From the NCBI GenBank assembly GCA_035716845.1, contig DASTJE010000192.1:1-28636 (forward strand): a DNA stretch of 28,636 bases, in the 5' to 3' direction. A model generated the notes under the pieces. The model saw only the letters and a list, made by a program, of their open reading frames with translations, was not told the origin of the DNA and did not search any database. Within the stretch, counting starts at the first letter, position 1. Each line of letters opens with the position of its first letter. Shown piece after piece: positions 7,271 through 15,874 of the stretch. This DNA comes from CADEEN01 sp035716845. GTDB taxonomy: Bacteria; Pseudomonadota; Gammaproteobacteria; Burkholderiales; Burkholderiaceae_C. Made by a program: the position numbers and the translations under genes.

Positions 7271-8328
7271 CCACACCCCTGCCCTCGATCGAGATCGCCG
7301 GCCGCCGCATCGCGGCCGATGCTCCGCCGTACGTGATCGCCGAGCTCTCGGCCAACCACAACGGGCGCCTGGACACCGCGCTGCGCATCGTCGAGGAGGC
7401 CAGGAAGGCCGGTGCCGATGCGGTGAAGCTGCAGACCTACAAGCCCGACACCATCACGCTGCCGGCCACCGGCGAGGGCTTCACGATCCACGGCGGCCTG
7501 TGGGACGGCCGCACGCTGTACGACCTGTACCAGCAAGCGCACATGCCCTGGGACTGGCACCGCCCGCTCTTCGAGCGCGCGCGCGCGCTCGGCATCACGA
7601 TCTTCAGCTCGCCCTTCGACCGCACCGCGGTCGACCTGCTGGAAGACCTGAACGCCCCCGCCTACAAGATCGCCTCGTTCGAGGCGGTGGACCTGCCGCT
7701 GATCCGCTACGTGGCCGGCACGCGCAAGCCGATGATCATCTCCACCGGCATGGCCGACGCCGAGGAGATCGGCGAGGCGGTGGCCGCGGCGCGCGAGGGC
7801 GGCTGCACCCAGCTTGCGCTGCTGCATTGCGTGAGCGGCTACCCGGCACCGGCAGCGGACTACAACCTGCGCACGCTCTCCGACATGATCGCGCGCTTCG
7901 GCGTCGTCACCGGGCTGTCGGACCACACGCTGGACAACACCACGGCGATCGCCAGCGTCGCGCTCGGCGCCGCGCTGATCGAGAAGCACTTCACCCTCGA
8001 CCGCTCGGGTGGCGGGCCCGACGACAGCTTCTCGCTCGAGCCGCCCGAGCTGGTGCAGCTGGTGCAGGGCGCGCGCACCGCCTGGTCGGCGCTCGGGCGC
8101 GTGGACTACGGCCGCAAGAGCAGCGAGATCGGCAACGCGCAGTTCCGCCGTTCGCTGTACTTCGTGCGCACGCTCAGGGCCGGCGAGGTGGTCACCGCCG
8201 ATGCGGTGCGCAGCGTGCGCCCGGGCTTCGGCCTCGCGCCCAAGCACCTCGACGCGGTCATCGGCAAGCGCGTCGTGCGCGATGTCGCGCTGCACACCCC
8301 GGTGCGCTGGGACGACCTGGAAGCCTGA
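7267..8328 (+). CDS. pseI: Pseudaminic acid synthase PseI
   Basis: PseI condenses 2,4-diacetamido-2,4,6-trideoxy-L-altrose with phosphoenolpyruvate to give pseudaminic acid. The 353-residue protein has the NeuB-type TIM barrel, roughly residues 15-270: YVIAELSANHNGRLDTA, GADAVKLQTYKPDTITL, FSSPFDRTAVDLLE, YKIASFEAVDLPLI, ISTGMADAEEI, LLHCVSGYPAP, GLSDHTLDNT and ALIEKHFTLDR. It ends in a C-terminal SAF/antifreeze-like domain (about 290-350: RRSLYFVRTLRAGEVVTADAVRSVRPGFGLAP). TYKPDTITLP with a following GGLWDGRTLYDLY segment resembles PseI more than sialic acid NeuB. The start at ATG 7267 overlaps pseH by 4 nt. It completes a full six-enzyme Pse pathway. Confidence 0.95.
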   Translation: MTTPLPSIEIAGRRIAADAPPYVIAELSANHNGRLDTALRIVEEARKAGADAVKLQTYKPDTITLPATGEGFTIHGGLWDGRTLYDLYQQAHMPWDWHRPLFERARALGITIFSSPFDRTAVDLLEDLNAPAYKIASFEAVDLPLIRYVAGTRKPMIISTGMADAEEIGEAVAAAREGGCTQLALLHCVSGYPAPAADYNLRTLSDMIARFGVVTGLSDHTLDNTTAIASVALGAALIEKHFTLDRSGGGPDDSFSLEPPELVQLVQGARTAWSALGRVDYGRKSSEIGNAQFRRSLYFVRTLRAGEVVTADAVRSVRPGFGLAPKHLDAVIGKRVVRDVALHTPVRWDDLEA

Positions 8329-8333
8329 GCCGC

Positions 8334-9797
8334 ATGCCGATCAAGCTCGCCTGCGTCTCCACCGCCGCCAACACCGACGCCGCCCTGCACGAGCTGGTGC
8401 GCCAGTCCGCCGGCGAGGTGGAGCTGGTGCTGCACCTGGGCAGCCGACACGCCGACTTCAAGGCCTCGTCGCTGTCGCGCATGAACCTGCGGCGCGGCCG
8501 GCGCGGCCACCTGCTCGAGGGCACGCGCCACAGCGGCCTGGCGCACGCGCTGTTCATGCAGCCCGAGTACGACGCGCTGGCCGACGATTTCATCGACCAC
8601 CTGCACCGCCGCGCCGAGCCGTACGCCCACCTGCCGCATCCGCTGCGCGGCTTCCACGAGTACTGGGACTACTTCCACGTGCTGGCCGACGTGATCGCGC
8701 AGCGCCTCGCCGAGAGCGGCGCCACGCACCTGCTGCTGTTCAACGTGCCGCACCTGGTGCACGACACGCTGGTCTACCAGGTCGCGCGCAGTCTGGGCCT
8801 GCCGGTGCTGATCCTCACGCAGTCGCTGTTCCCCGACCGCTTCATCTCGATGCGCGCGGTCGAGGACTACGGCCGGCTGGCCCTGCCGCTGGACGCCGAT
8901 GCACGCCACCCGATCGACCGCACGCAAGCGCTCGAGCACTTCTACATGAAGGGCATCGCGCAGGCCAAGGCCGCGCCGGGGCGCCTGTCGACACGCGCCT
9001 ATGCGCAGTGGCTCGCCTTCCTCGCGCTCAAGCGCCCGGGGCGCGCGTTGAACCCGGCCTATTCGCTCGGCCTGCTGCGGCGCATGCGCGCGGTGGCCGC
9101 GGCGCTGCCCGACTGGCGCGACCCGTTCGCGCGCTTCTTCCACGAGGACGAGCTGGCCTACTTCGAGCACCTGGTGGCGCACGAGGACACGGTGCCCGAC
9201 CTGTCGCGCCGCTTCGTCTACTTCGCGCTGCAATTGCAGCCCGAGATGACCACCTCGGCGCTGGGCGGCCCGTTCAAGGACCAGGCGCTGGCGATCGAGG
9301 CGCTGGCGCACCTGCTGCCCGAGGACGTGGCGATCTACGTCAAGGAGAACCCCAAGCAGGGCGCCTACATGCGCGGGCCGATGTTCTTCCATCGCCTCAA
9401 GCGCATCCCCAACCTGGTGTTCATGCCCTCGCACGCCAGCACGCACGAGCTGACGGCGCGCGCCGAATTCGTGGCCTCCATCTCGGGCACCGTGGGCTGG
9501 GAGGCGGTGCGCCAGGGCAAGCCGGCGCTGGTGTTCGGCCCCACCTGGTACGCCGGCCTGCCGGGCGTGCACACCTGGCGCGAGGACCTGCGTGTCGAGG
9601 ACATCATCGGCACGCCGATCGACCACGAGCGGCTGGAGCGCACCGTCGGCACCTTGCTCGCACGCGCCCATCGCGGAGTGATCGAGCGCCACTACAGGAC
9701 CCTGGTGAGCGACTTCGACGAAACGGCCAACACCCAACGCGTGGCCGAAGCCGCACTCGCGCTGCTGACGGGCCGCGCGCCCACGACCTTCGCGTGA
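8334..9797 (+). CDS. KpsS-like capsule-type glycosyltransferase, candidate pseudaminyltransferase
   Basis: A 487-residue soluble protein resembling the capsular polysaccharide synthesis family (KpsS/KpsC/LipB type). Two regions carry the resemblance: YVKENPKQGAYMRGPMFFHR from Tyr335, and the nucleotide-sugar-type SGTVGWEAVRQGKPALVFG from Ser384. The N-terminal half is less recognisable and contains LLLFNVPHLVHDTLVYQVAR. No signal peptide or membrane segment is evident, so it should act in the cytoplasm or at the inner face of the membrane. It begins 5 nt after pseI, which makes a CMP-Pse-using transferase the natural guess. KpsS1 of Acinetobacter baumannii, from a related-looking family, has been reported as a pseudaminyltransferase. 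That this protein transfers Pse is inference; a Kdo transferase or polysaccharide export role cannot be excluded from sequence. Confidence 0.75.
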   Translation: MPIKLACVSTAANTDAALHELVRQSAGEVELVLHLGSRHADFKASSLSRMNLRRGRRGHLLEGTRHSGLAHALFMQPEYDALADDFIDHLHRRAEPYAHLPHPLRGFHEYWDYFHVLADVIAQRLAESGATHLLLFNVPHLVHDTLVYQVARSLGLPVLILTQSLFPDRFISMRAVEDYGRLALPLDADARHPIDRTQALEHFYMKGIAQAKAAPGRLSTRAYAQWLAFLALKRPGRALNPAYSLGLLRRMRAVAAALPDWRDPFARFFHEDELAYFEHLVAHEDTVPDLSRRFVYFALQLQPEMTTSALGGPFKDQALAIEALAHLLPEDVAIYVKENPKQGAYMRGPMFFHRLKRIPNLVFMPSHASTHELTARAEFVASISGTVGWEAVRQGKPALVFGPTWYAGLPGVHTWREDLRVEDIIGTPIDHERLERTVGTLLARAHRGVIERHYRTLVSDFDETANTQRVAEAALALLTGRAPTTFA

Positions 9798-9811
9798 GGA
9801 TCCACGCCGGC

Positions 9812-11434
9812 ATGGGCTTCTGGCTGCGCTTCCTCGGCTTCGGGCTGCTGCTGCACCTCGTCGCCGGGGCCACCGGCTTCATGCTCGCCAAGGACCTGGC
9901 CAAGATGGCGCTGTGGTGGGCCGTCGGCGGCAGCGCGCTGATGCTGGCCTGCCAGCCGCTCTCGCCACGCGCGCGGCAGCGCGTGTGGCTGGCGATGGTG
10001 CTGTGGTGGGCACTGGACATCGGCATCCAGGGCGTGGTGCGCGGCTATTTCGGCGCCGCGCCGCAGCCGGGCGTGATCGCCGAATCGCTGGCCAATACGA
10101 CGCCCGGCGAGGTGGCGGGCTTCCTGGGCGAACAGTGGGGCGCCATCGGGCGCGGGCTGGCCTTCGCCGCCGGCGCGGTGGTGCTGGCCGCCGCGCTGAT
10201 GCACGGGCACTTCCGACCGCTGGCCGGGCCTGCGTGGCCGCGCCGGCGCACGCTGGTGCTGGGCGCGCTCGCGCTGTTCTTCGTGGCGCTGCACTTCAAC
10301 CCCACGATGCTGCGCCAGCAGCCGCTCCTGCGCTGGGGCGTGGTGCTGGTGCGCCATGCGCATGCGCAGCAGCAGATCGCCCGCATCGGCGCCGACCGCG
10401 CCGCCGTGCAGGCCGATGCCGCGAACTGGAAGGTGCGCGCGCTGGACCCCGCGCCACGCACCGTGGTGCTGGTGATCGGCGAGAGCGCCACGCGCCTGAA
10501 CTGGGGCCTGCACGGCTACGCGCGCGACACCACGGCGCCGCTCGTGCAGGCGCTGGCCGCGCTGCCCGGTCGCGCGGTGTTCTTCGAAGACGCGTGGTCG
10601 AGCGAGGCCTTCACCCTGCCCTCGCTCAAGCTGGCGCTGACGCCGGCCACGCAGGAAGAGCCCGCGCTGTGGAACCGCACGCCCGACATCACCCAGCTCG
10701 CGCAGGCCGCGGGCTACCACGTGACCTGGCTCTCGAACCAGCCGGCGCACGAGGGCTGGTTCGCCGCGATGGCGCGCACGGCCCAGCTGCAACGCTTCGT
10801 CAACAGCGGCAACTGGCGCGACAGCTCGGCCACCGACGCCGACCTGCTGGCCCCGCTGCACGAGCGCCTCGCGGCGCTCGCGCCCGAACGCGAATTCATC
10901 GTCGTGCACCTGCTGGGCCAGCACTTCCACTACAAGCAGCGCTGCCCGGCCGGTACTCACCCCTGGCGCGACGCGACCGACGACGCGGTGGCGCGCAGCC
11001 TGCGCGCGGCCGGCCGCTCGAAGGGCATCGTGCAGGCGCGCAACGAGTACGACGACGCCGTCTATTGCGGCTCGCAGGTGCTGGGCCGCATGCTGCAGCT
11101 GCTGAACGAACAGCGCCCGGGTCGTGCACTCGAGGTGCTGTTCTTCTCCGACCACGGGCAGGAGGTGGGCCACCGCATCGACTTTGCCGGCCACAGCCAG
11201 GCCGAGCGTGCCGGCTTCGCGATCCCGATGTTCTGGTGGAGCCGCACGCCGGGCGCCGCGGCGCCGCCGCCCGGCCTGGCGCAGCGCCCCTTCCGCCTCG
11301 ACTGGGCCGACCACGCGCTGCAGCGCCTGCTGGCCATCGAATCAGCGTGGTACCGGCGCGAGCTGGATGTGCTCGACGCGGCCTATCGGCCGGCCGGGCG
11401 GGTGGAGCCGGTGCTCGACGGCGCCGAACGCTGA
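9812..11434 (+). CDS. Phosphoethanolamine transferase-like inner-membrane sulfatase-fold protein
   Basis: A 540-residue protein of the EptA/CptA/OpgE type, whose members move phosphoethanolamine from phosphatidylethanolamine to periplasmic glycans such as lipid A, LOS core or glucans. The N-terminal part has about four or five hydrophobic segments (about 3-20, 31-47, 60-75, 110-130 and 145-162). A periplasmic alkaline-phosphatase-superfamily domain follows. Visible metal and catalytic elements are GESATR with Glu224, GLHGYARDTTAPL, a likely Thr nucleophile at 268 (FTLPSL), HLLGQHFHYKQRCP and SDHGQEVG with Asp447 and His448. The Glu-to-Thr spacing and the Asp-His pair parallel neisserial EptA. 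It lies 14 nt after the glycosyltransferase and ends the operon, so the Pse-bearing glycan is a plausible acceptor. The exact substrate is unknown. Confidence 0.82.
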   Translation: MGFWLRFLGFGLLLHLVAGATGFMLAKDLAKMALWWAVGGSALMLACQPLSPRARQRVWLAMVLWWALDIGIQGVVRGYFGAAPQPGVIAESLANTTPGEVAGFLGEQWGAIGRGLAFAAGAVVLAAALMHGHFRPLAGPAWPRRRTLVLGALALFFVALHFNPTMLRQQPLLRWGVVLVRHAHAQQQIARIGADRAAVQADAANWKVRALDPAPRTVVLVIGESATRLNWGLHGYARDTTAPLVQALAALPGRAVFFEDAWSSEAFTLPSLKLALTPATQEEPALWNRTPDITQLAQAAGYHVTWLSNQPAHEGWFAAMARTAQLQRFVNSGNWRDSSATDADLLAPLHERLAALAPEREFIVVHLLGQHFHYKQRCPAGTHPWRDATDDAVARSLRAAGRSKGIVQARNEYDDAVYCGSQVLGRMLQLLNEQRPGRALEVLFFSDHGQEVGHRIDFAGHSQAERAGFAIPMFWWSRTPGAAAPPPGLAQRPFRLDWADHALQRLLAIESAWYRRELDVLDAAYRPAGRVEPVLDGAER

Positions 11435-11481
11435 CCGACGCCGCCAGCCCGGCGCGTGCCCTCCGATAGCGTTCACAGGCC

Positions 11482-12132
11482 CTAGAACTTGCCGTACTTC
11501 AGGTAGGCCTGCTGCGGATCCACGCCCTGCAGGATGGCCGTGCGCACCTTGTTCTCGGTCGCGATGGCCGACTCGGCCTTGTCCAGCACCTCGTGCACGA
11601 TGGCCTTCGGCACCCGCACCAGGCCGTCGCGGTCGCCGAGCAGGTAATCGCCCGGGGCCACGATCACGTCGCCGATGCGGATGTCGACGTCCACCGCGCG
11701 CGGCAGCCAGTAGCCCACGATGTCGCGCGGCGTGAACCCGCGCGACCACGTCTGGAAGCCCATCTGCAGCAGGAAGTCGACGTCGCGCACGTAGCCGTCG
11801 GCGACGCAGCCCAGCACCCCCTTGTTCTTCAGCGTCTCGGCCGAGAGCTCGCCCATGTGGGCGACCACGCGGTCGTTGGGCTGGGAGACCCAGACGTGGC
11901 CCGGCTTCGCGCTGGAAAGCAGGCCGGTCCAGGCGAGCAGGGTCTCGTGCGGATCGGCCCTCGGGTCCACCTTGCCGTCGATGGTGAACGCAGGGCCGGC
12001 GAGCCGCTGCTCGGGCAGGATCGGGCGCAGCTCCGCGGGCAGCACGAAGTCGCGCAGCCCCATGGCGCGCATCACGTCGTGGACGACGCCCGTGTAGCAG
12101 GCCTGCAGGCGTTGGCTGATGGGATCGGTCAT
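11482..12132 (-). CDS. RraA/HMG-aldolase-like family protein
   Basis: A 216-residue protein of the RraA-like fold, which includes regulators of RNase E activity and class II pyruvate aldolases such as HMG/CHA aldolase. Family features are FTIDGKVDPRADPHETLLAW, the acidic/Gly region VAHMGELSAETLKNKGVLGCVADGYVRDVD carrying the conserved DGxxRD, and IRIGDVIVAPGDYLLGDRDG, typical of this fold. True RraA is about 160 residues; this one has a longer C-terminal helix region ending in QAYLKYGKF, as in oxaloacetate decarboxylase or aldolase-like relatives. The ATG at 12132 has a GAGGAG Shine-Dalgarno about 12 nt upstream. It lies downstream of dnaE on the same strand after a 105-nt gap and converges on the membrane transferase gene. 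A metabolic aldolase is at least as likely as an RNase E regulator; the substrate cannot be named. Confidence 0.8.
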   Translation of the reverse strand: MTDPISQRLQACYTGVVHDVMRAMGLRDFVLPAELRPILPEQRLAGPAFTIDGKVDPRADPHETLLAWTGLLSSAKPGHVWVSQPNDRVVAHMGELSAETLKNKGVLGCVADGYVRDVDFLLQMGFQTWSRGFTPRDIVGYWLPRAVDVDIRIGDVIVAPGDYLLGDRDGLVRVPKAIVHEVLDKAESAIATENKVRTAILQGVDPQQAYLKYGKF

Positions 12133-12237
12133 GGCGACGTCGGCTCCTCGTGGGGGTTCTGGTCGATGGAAATCCCGCGCAGGGCGCGCGTGGCGCCAGG
12201 CAGGGTTCGTCTTCTCTTGGCCACGGGCGTGCCCCCG

Positions 12238-15200
12238 CTACTCGTACACCACCGCCGCGCGCCCCTCGTGGGCCAGCGTCTTCCAGCGCGCCAGCGCCTC
12301 GTCGCTGGGCCAGAAGCGCGCGGCGTCGCCGAGGTCGATGGCGGCCTCGGCCTGCTCGCGCCACACCTGCAGGCGGATCGCGAGGCCCTGCGTCAGCTCG
12401 CCCTGCTCGGTGTCCACCTTCTTCGGCGGCCAGGTGCGCAGCACCTCGGCCACCGGCGGCGCCTTGCCGTTGACCGCCACCGCCAGGTAGCGCCCGAAGC
12501 GCGCGCGCGCCGCGGGCAGGTCCCACACCGAGTTGACCGAGAGGCGCAGGCCGCCGCTGAAACGGTCGTTCTGCACCTTGCCCTGGATCACCACCAGCTC
12601 GTCGTCCTTCAGGCGCTCGCGGTGCAGGTCGTACAGCTCCTCGTTGGCCACCGCCTCGATGTACTCGCTGCCGTCGTCGAGGCGGAAGATCGCGGTGCGG
12701 CCGCGCGCGCCGTTGACCACCCGCAGGTCGCCCACGATGCCCGCCAGCAGCTGCGGCTCGCGGCTGTCCACCAGGTCGGCGATGCGGCGCTTGGCGAACT
12801 GGCGCACCTCGGGCGCGTACTCCTCGAACAGGTGGCCCGAGAGGTAGAAGCCCAGCGCCGTCTTCTCCGCGGTCAGGCGCTCCTTGATGCTCCAGGGCTC
12901 GGCCTTCACCAGCGCCGGCTCCTGCGTGCTGGCGGCGTGCGAGTCGTCGAAGTCGAACAAGCCTCCCTGGTGCTCGTTGACCTCCTGCGCGTCGGCCCAC
13001 TCGAACGCCAGGCCCACGCTGGCCAGCAGCGCCGCACGCCCGGCCTCGCGCTCGGGATGCAGGCTGTCGAAGGCGCCGGCCTTGACCAGCGCCTCCACCA
13101 CGCGCTTGTTGACGCGCTGGCGGTCCACCCGCGCGGCAAAGTCGAACAGGCTGCGGAAGGGCCCGCCGCCCTCGCCCTCGTGCGCGCCCTGCCCATCGCG
13201 CGCGGCGACGATCTCTTCGATGGCCCCCTGGCCCGTGCCCTTGATGGCGCCCAGGCCGTAGCGCAGGCGCTTGTCGCCCTCGCGTCCCGGCAGCGGCTCG
13301 AAGCGGTAGACGCCGCGGTTGACGTCGGGCGGCTCGAACGTGACGCCGAACTGCGCTGCGTCCTCGATCAGCACCTTGAGCTTGTCGGTGTTGTCGAGTT
13401 CGACCGTCATGTTGGCGGCGTAGAACTCGGCCGTGCAGTGCACCTTGAGCCAGGCCGTGTGGTAGGCCAGCAGCGCGTACGCCGCGGCGTGGCTCTTGTT
13501 GAAGCCGTAGCCCGCGAACTTCTCCATCAGGTCGAAGACCTCGTCGGCCTTGGCCTGGTCGATGCCGTTCCTGGCCGCGCCTTCGCGGAAGATCTCGCGC
13601 TGCTTGGCCATCTCCTCGGGCTTCTTCTTGCCCATCGCGCGGCGCAGCAGGTCGGCGCCGCCGAGCGAGTAGCCGCCCAGCACCTGCGCGGCCTGCATCA
13701 CCTGCTCCTGGTAGACGAAGATGCCGTAGGTCTCGGCCAGCAGCCCTTCGAGCAACGGGTGCGGGTACTCGATCGGTTCGCGGCCGTGCTTGCGCGCGCA
13801 GAAGGTCGGGATGTTCTCCATCGGCCCTGGCCGGAACATCGCGTTCATCGCGATCAGGTCCTCCAGGCGCGTGGGCTTGGCGTCGCGCAGCATGCCCACC
13901 ATGCCGCGCGATTCGAACTGGAACACCGCCTCGGTCTTGCCCTCGGCGAAGAGCCGGTAGGTGGGCGCGTCGTCCAGCGGCAGCTTCGCGTAGTCGAATC
14001 CGGCATGCTCGGGCCGCCGCGCGCGGATGAAGTCCTTGGCCAGCTCGAGGATGGTCAGCGTGGCCAGGCCGAGGAAGTCGAACTTCACCAGCCCGATCGC
14101 CTCGACGTCGTCCTTGTCGTACTGGCTCACCGCGCTGTCGCTGCCGGGCTGCTGGTACAGCGGGCAGAAGTCGGTGATCTTGCCCGGCGCGATCAGCACA
14201 CCGCCGGCGTGCATGCCGACGTTGCGCACCATGCCCTCGACGCGCGTGGCCAGCGCCAGCAGCTCGGCCACCTCCTCGTCGGCCGCCTCGCGCTGCTCCA
14301 GCTCGGGCGCTTCGCGGCGCGCGTAGATGATGCCCTCGTCGGGCTCCTCGGGCACCTTGGCCAGCGTCACCGTCTTGCCCGGCGGCGCCGGCACCAGCTT
14401 GGCGATCTGGTCCACCTGGCCGTAGCCCATGCCGAGCACGCGCCCGACGTCGCGCAGCGCGGCCTTGGCCGCCATGGTGCCGAAGGTCGCGATCTGGCTC
14501 ACGGCATCGCGGCCGTACTTGTCCTTCACGTAGTCGATCACGCGGTCGCGGTTGGCCTGGCAGAAGTCGATGTCGAAGTCGGGCATCGACACGCGCTCCG
14601 GGTTCAGGAAGCGCTCGAACAGCAGGTTGTAGGCCAGCGGGTCGAGGTCGGTGATCAGCAGCGAGTAGGCCACCAGCGAGCCGGCGCCCGAGCCGCGGCC
14701 CGGCCCCACCGGGCAGCCGTTGGCCTTGGCCCACTGGATGAAGTCGGCCACGATCAGGAAGTAGCCCGGAAAGCCCATCTTGACGATGGTGTCGAGCTCG
14801 AACTCGAGCCGCTCCACGTAGCGCGCGCGCTCGGCATCGCGCCGCGCCGGATCGGGGTAGAGGTGTTCGAGCCGGTGCTCCAGCCCCTTGCGCGATTCGT
14901 CGCGGAAGTGCTGCTCGATCGGCACGCCGCCGGGCGTCGGAAAGTCGGGCAGGCGCGGCTTGCCCAGCACCAGCGTCAGGTTGCAACGCTGCGCCACCGC
15001 CACCGTGTTGGCCAGGGCCTGCGGCAGATCGGCCCACAGGGCAGCCATCTCGGCGGTGCGCTTGAAGTACTGCTCGCGCGTGAAGCGCTTGACGCGCCTG
15101 GGGTTGGCCAGGGTCTCGCCCTCGGCCACGCACACGCGCGCCTCGTGCGCCTCGAAGTCGTCGGGCTCGAGGAACTGCACCGGATGCGTGGCCACCACCG

Positions 15201-15774
15201 GCAGGCCGAGCGCCGCGGCCAGCGGCACCGCGGCACGCACGTGCGCCTCGTCGTGCGGCCGCCCGGCGCGCTGCACCTCGACGAAGAAGCGCTGCGGAAA
15301 CAGCGCCGCCAGCCGCGCCGCCAGCTCGCGCGCACGCGCCGCGTCGCCGGCCAGCAGCGCCTGGCCCACGGCACCGGTGTCGGCCCCCGAGAGCGCGAGC
15401 AGCCCGCCCGCGTGCGCGGCCAGCCAGTCCCACTTGACGAAGGCCTGCGCGCGCTGCACGTTGCCCGTCCAGGCGCGCGCCAGCAGCTCGCACAGGTTGT
15501 GATATCCCGTGCCGTCCTGCACCAGCACGAGCAGCCGGCTGCCCTGCTTCTCGCCGCCCTCGGGCTCGAGCCAGAGGTCGCAGCCGATCAGCGGCTTGAC
15601 GCCCCTCTTGCGCGCCGCGCCGTAGAACTTGACCGCGCCGAACAGGTTCGAGAGGTCCGTGATCGCACACGCCGGCTGCCCGTCGCGTGCGGCCGCGGCC
15701 ACCGCATCGTCCACCCGCAGCGTGCCGTCGACGACGGAGAATTCGGTGTGCGTGCGCAGGTGGACGAAGGCCAT
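12238..15774 (-). CDS. dnaE: DNA polymerase III subunit alpha
   Basis: The replicative polymerase catalytic subunit, 1178 residues against 1160 in E. coli. The N-terminal PHP domain starts with FVHLRTHTEFSVVDG. The polymerase palm and fingers follow, including GYFLIVADFIQWAK and GPGRGSGAGSLVAY. The catalytic aspartates are Asp401 and Asp403 in MPDFDIDF and Asp566 in KFDFLGL, matching E. coli D401, D403 and D555. DAVSQIATFGTMAAKAALRDVGR and GYGFNKSHAAAYALLAYHTAWLK are strongly conserved landmarks. The C-terminal region has an OB-like fold (LLAGIVGDLRVVNG) and ends AVVYE. The ATG at 15774 has no Shine-Dalgarno and is preceded by TAGAAT with a 6-nt gap, suggesting a leaderless message. An aldolase-like gene follows 105 nt downstream, and a divergent binding-protein gene lies upstream. 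Confidence 0.98.
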   Translation of the reverse strand: MAFVHLRTHTEFSVVDGTLRVDDAVAAAARDGQPACAITDLSNLFGAVKFYGAARKRGVKPLIGCDLWLEPEGGEKQGSRLLVLVQDGTGYHNLCELLARAWTGNVQRAQAFVKWDWLAAHAGGLLALSGADTGAVGQALLAGDAARARELAARLAALFPQRFFVEVQRAGRPHDEAHVRAAVPLAAALGLPVVATHPVQFLEPDDFEAHEARVCVAEGETLANPRRVKRFTREQYFKRTAEMAALWADLPQALANTVAVAQRCNLTLVLGKPRLPDFPTPGGVPIEQHFRDESRKGLEHRLEHLYPDPARRDAERARYVERLEFELDTIVKMGFPGYFLIVADFIQWAKANGCPVGPGRGSGAGSLVAYSLLITDLDPLAYNLLFERFLNPERVSMPDFDIDFCQANRDRVIDYVKDKYGRDAVSQIATFGTMAAKAALRDVGRVLGMGYGQVDQIAKLVPAPPGKTVTLAKVPEEPDEGIIYARREAPELEQREAADEEVAELLALATRVEGMVRNVGMHAGGVLIAPGKITDFCPLYQQPGSDSAVSQYDKDDVEAIGLVKFDFLGLATLTILELAKDFIRARRPEHAGFDYAKLPLDDAPTYRLFAEGKTEAVFQFESRGMVGMLRDAKPTRLEDLIAMNAMFRPGPMENIPTFCARKHGREPIEYPHPLLEGLLAETYGIFVYQEQVMQAAQVLGGYSLGGADLLRRAMGKKKPEEMAKQREIFREGAARNGIDQAKADEVFDLMEKFAGYGFNKSHAAAYALLAYHTAWLKVHCTAEFYAANMTVELDNTDKLKVLIEDAAQFGVTFEPPDVNRGVYRFEPLPGREGDKRLRYGLGAIKGTGQGAIEEIVAARDGQGAHEGEGGGPFRSLFDFAARVDRQRVNKRVVEALVKAGAFDSLHPEREAGRAALLASVGLAFEWADAQEVNEHQGGLFDFDDSHAASTQEPALVKAEPWSIKERLTAEKTALGFYLSGHLFEEYAPEVRQFAKRRIADLVDSREPQLLAGIVGDLRVVNGARGRTAIFRLDDGSEYIEAVANEELYDLHRERLKDDELVVIQGKVQNDRFSGGLRLSVNSVWDLPAARARFGRYLAVAVNGKAPPVAEVLRTWPPKKVDTEQGELTQGLAIRLQVWREQAEAAIDLGDAARFWPSDEALARWKTLAHEGRAAVVYE

Positions 15775-15780
15775 GGACGC

Positions 15781-15786
15781 ATTCTA
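15781..15786 (-). promoter_or_regulatory. Candidate -10 box (TAGAAT) of dnaE
   Basis: On the minus strand TAGAAT is followed by GCGTCC and then the dnaE ATG, which places the expected +1 on or next to the start codon. A TTGGCG lies 12 nt further upstream, too close for a standard -35 box, so recognition would rest on the -10 element. Confidence 0.5.
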
Positions 15787-15874
15787 GGCAGCGCATGCCG
15801 CCAACCGCGCCCGGTGTGCTCGCACGAACACCGTGCGCTGCGCGTTGCCGGCCTCAGCCGAAGGAGAGTGGTCC

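Noticed and set aside
11435..11481. CGCCG/CGGCG hairpin in the convergent gap after the membrane transferase gene
   Set aside because: Only five base pairs and no T-tract; such stems are common by chance at this GC content.
11482..12132. Naming the RraA-like protein as RraA, the RNase E inhibitor
   Set aside because: It is about 50 residues longer than RraA and more like aldolase members of the fold, so no gene symbol is given.
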